Assembly (NCBI GenBank): GCA_965226945.1 | Contig: OZ245717.1 | Coordinates: forward strand, 1,860,001-1,924,000 | Source of the DNA: SYLG01 sp965226945 | GTDB lineage: Bacteria; Planctomycetota; Planctomycetia; Gemmatales; Gemmataceae | Direction: 5' to 3' | DNA length: 64,000 bases | Shown: in pieces, positions 62,982 to 64,000 of the stretch | Layout of the letters: every line of letters begins with the position of its first letter | Numbering within the stretch: the first letter of the stretch is position 1 | The notes under the pieces: model-generated | What the model was told of the DNA's origin: nothing | Database searches by the model: none | The model's input: only the letters and a program-made list of their open reading frames with translations | Made by a program: the position numbers and the translations under genes

Positions 62982-64000
62982 ATGTTTGAAGCCATCCGAT
63001 CTCTGTTTCGCGCCAACCGATCGAATCATTCCGGACCGGCCACCCGCAGGGCTCAGGCCGTCCGGCTCATGGCGGAAGTGCTGGAAGACCGCAGCGTACC
63101 CGCGGTGCTCGGCTTTCCCAGTATCGACGGCTCCGGCCACAACACAGCCCACCCCGACTGGGGCACCGCCGAGTCCGATTTTTTGCGCATCGGCCCGGTG
63201 GCCTATGCCGACGGGATCTCGAGCCCCGCGGGAGCCAGCCGTCCCAGCGCCCGCGAAATCAGTAACTCCCTCAACGCCAGCCCGGAAGGGAACATCGCCA
63301 ATGACCGCGATCTATCCGCCTTCGCCTACATCTGGGGCCAGTTCATCGACCATGACCTCGACCTCACCAATACCGATGACATTGTGACTGCCTTCAACAT
63401 CGCCGTACCCAAGGGGGACCCTTATTTCGATCCCACGGGAACCGGCACCCAGACGATCGGCTTGAGCCGATCCGAGTATGATCCGGCAACCGGCACCTCC
63501 AGGGCCAACCCTCGCCAGCAGGTCAACTCAACCACCGCCTGGATTGACGGCTCGATGATTTATGGATCCGACCTCGCCACTTCGCTCAGCCTGCGCACCT
63601 TGCAAGGAGGGAAGCTGAAGATGGGCGACGGCGACATGCTGCCGATCGATCCGGCCACGGGGCAAGTTCTCGCGGGAGATCCGCGCACCTCGGAAAACCC
63701 AGGTCTGTTGACGCTCAGCGTCTTGTTCGTCAAAGAACACAACAGGCTGGCCGATCAGATTGCCAAGTCGACGCCGGGTTTGAGCGATGAACAGATCTAT
63801 CAAAAAGCGCGTCTCAGGGTGATCGGCGAAATTCAGGCGATCACCTACAACGAATTCCTGCCGGCCCTGCTCGGTCCCGGAGCGGTCAAGGCCTATGCAG
63901 GCTACAAGCCCCAGGTGAATCCCGGCATCGCCAATGAATTCGCCACCGCCGCTTACCGCGTCGGGCACACCATGGTCACCGACGACATCGAACTGCTCGA
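62982..64000 (+). CDS. Animal-type heme peroxidase, 3' partial
   Basis: A frame open to the window end, at least 339 residues. ATG 62982 has AGGAG seven bases upstream. The N-terminal 45 residues carry VLEDRSVPAVLGF, a planctomycete leader motif also seen at the start of large exported proteins. The peroxidase domain begins near residue 90: GQFIDHDLDL with distal His124, DGSMIYGSD, FVKEHNRLADQIA, EIQAITYNEFLPALLG and proximal His329 in YRVGHTMV. Relatives are exported and oxidise halides or organics using peroxide. The rest of the gene lies outside the window, so C-terminal repeats or anchors are unknown. Confidence 0.93.
   Translation, partial: MFEAIRSLFRANRSNHSGPATRRAQAVRLMAEVLEDRSVPAVLGFPSIDGSGHNTAHPDWGTAESDFLRIGPVAYADGISSPAGASRPSAREISNSLNASPEGNIANDRDLSAFAYIWGQFIDHDLDLTNTDDIVTAFNIAVPKGDPYFDPTGTGTQTIGLSRSEYDPATGTSRANPRQQVNSTTAWIDGSMIYGSDLATSLSLRTLQGGKLKMGDGDMLPIDPATGQVLAGDPRTSENPGLLTLSVLFVKEHNRLADQIAKSTPGLSDEQIYQKARLRVIGEIQAITYNEFLPALLGPGAVKAYAGYKPQVNPGIANEFATAAYRVGHTMVTDDIELL

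Overview
The window almost certainly comes from a planctomycete, probably near Gemmatales/Gemmataceae. The genus cannot be read from the sequence. The evidence is the gene content: two cytochrome-type DUF1549/DUF1553 plus DUF1501 pairs, a DUF1559 prepilin-like protein, a Ser/Thr kinase with LRR-like repeats, a BlaI plus M56 peptidase pair, many short lipoproteins, and a peroxidase beginning with a VLEDRSVPA-type leader. Most genes are GC-rich. Two orphan genes (6144-7181 and 41776-42765) are visibly AT-rich and look acquired. I saw no rRNA, tRNA or CRISPR array.

Layout. 1-2068: the end of an MscS channel, then an SdpR/SdpI autorepressor-immunity pair behind a good promoter. 2132-5575: a large PAS/GAF histidine kinase split by one in-frame amber codon. 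6144-9362: an orphan AT-rich gene, an AhpD-like protein and a TPR protein. 9613-12943: a paralogue of that TPR gene cut by a complete 1858-bp IS1380-type element whose ends and 6-bp target duplication can be placed to the base. 12950-18644: small hypotheticals, an Hsp90-like ATPase with a co-transcribed helical partner, and a small membrane protein. 18828-21385: BlaI repressor, an M56 peptidase fused to an RND-type adaptor, and two palindromic operators over the promoter. 21451-28031: a secreted repeat protein, a Ser/Thr kinase and a hypothetical.

28627-36837: an ECF sigma factor, its probable membrane anti-sigma partner, a DUF1549/DUF1553 cytochrome, a DUF1501 protein, and a redoxin-cytochrome-copper monooxygenase-like protein. 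37226-47327: a redox cluster with a NuoE-NuoF fusion, a NuoG-like iron-sulfur protein carrying two cyclic-nucleotide-binding domains and extra ferredoxin modules, a decaheme cytochrome c, a b-type membrane protein and a pentaheme lipoprotein. I infer that these form an NAD(P)H-linked electron route to periplasmic hemes. 47591-57183: a run of exported proteins (thioredoxin-like, DUF1549/DUF1553, DUF1501, transglutaminase-like, WD40, DUF3179 with a CcmH-like tail). 57243-64000: small genes, tandem lipoproteins, the DUF1559 protein, a 1.2-kb gene-poor stretch with an orphan terminator, and the start of an animal-type heme peroxidase.

The strongest items for a second look are the redox cluster with cNMP-gated iron-sulfur protein, the M56-adaptor fusion with its operators, the amber-split kinase, and the IS element with a 12-bp fold-back that would hide its transposase start site.
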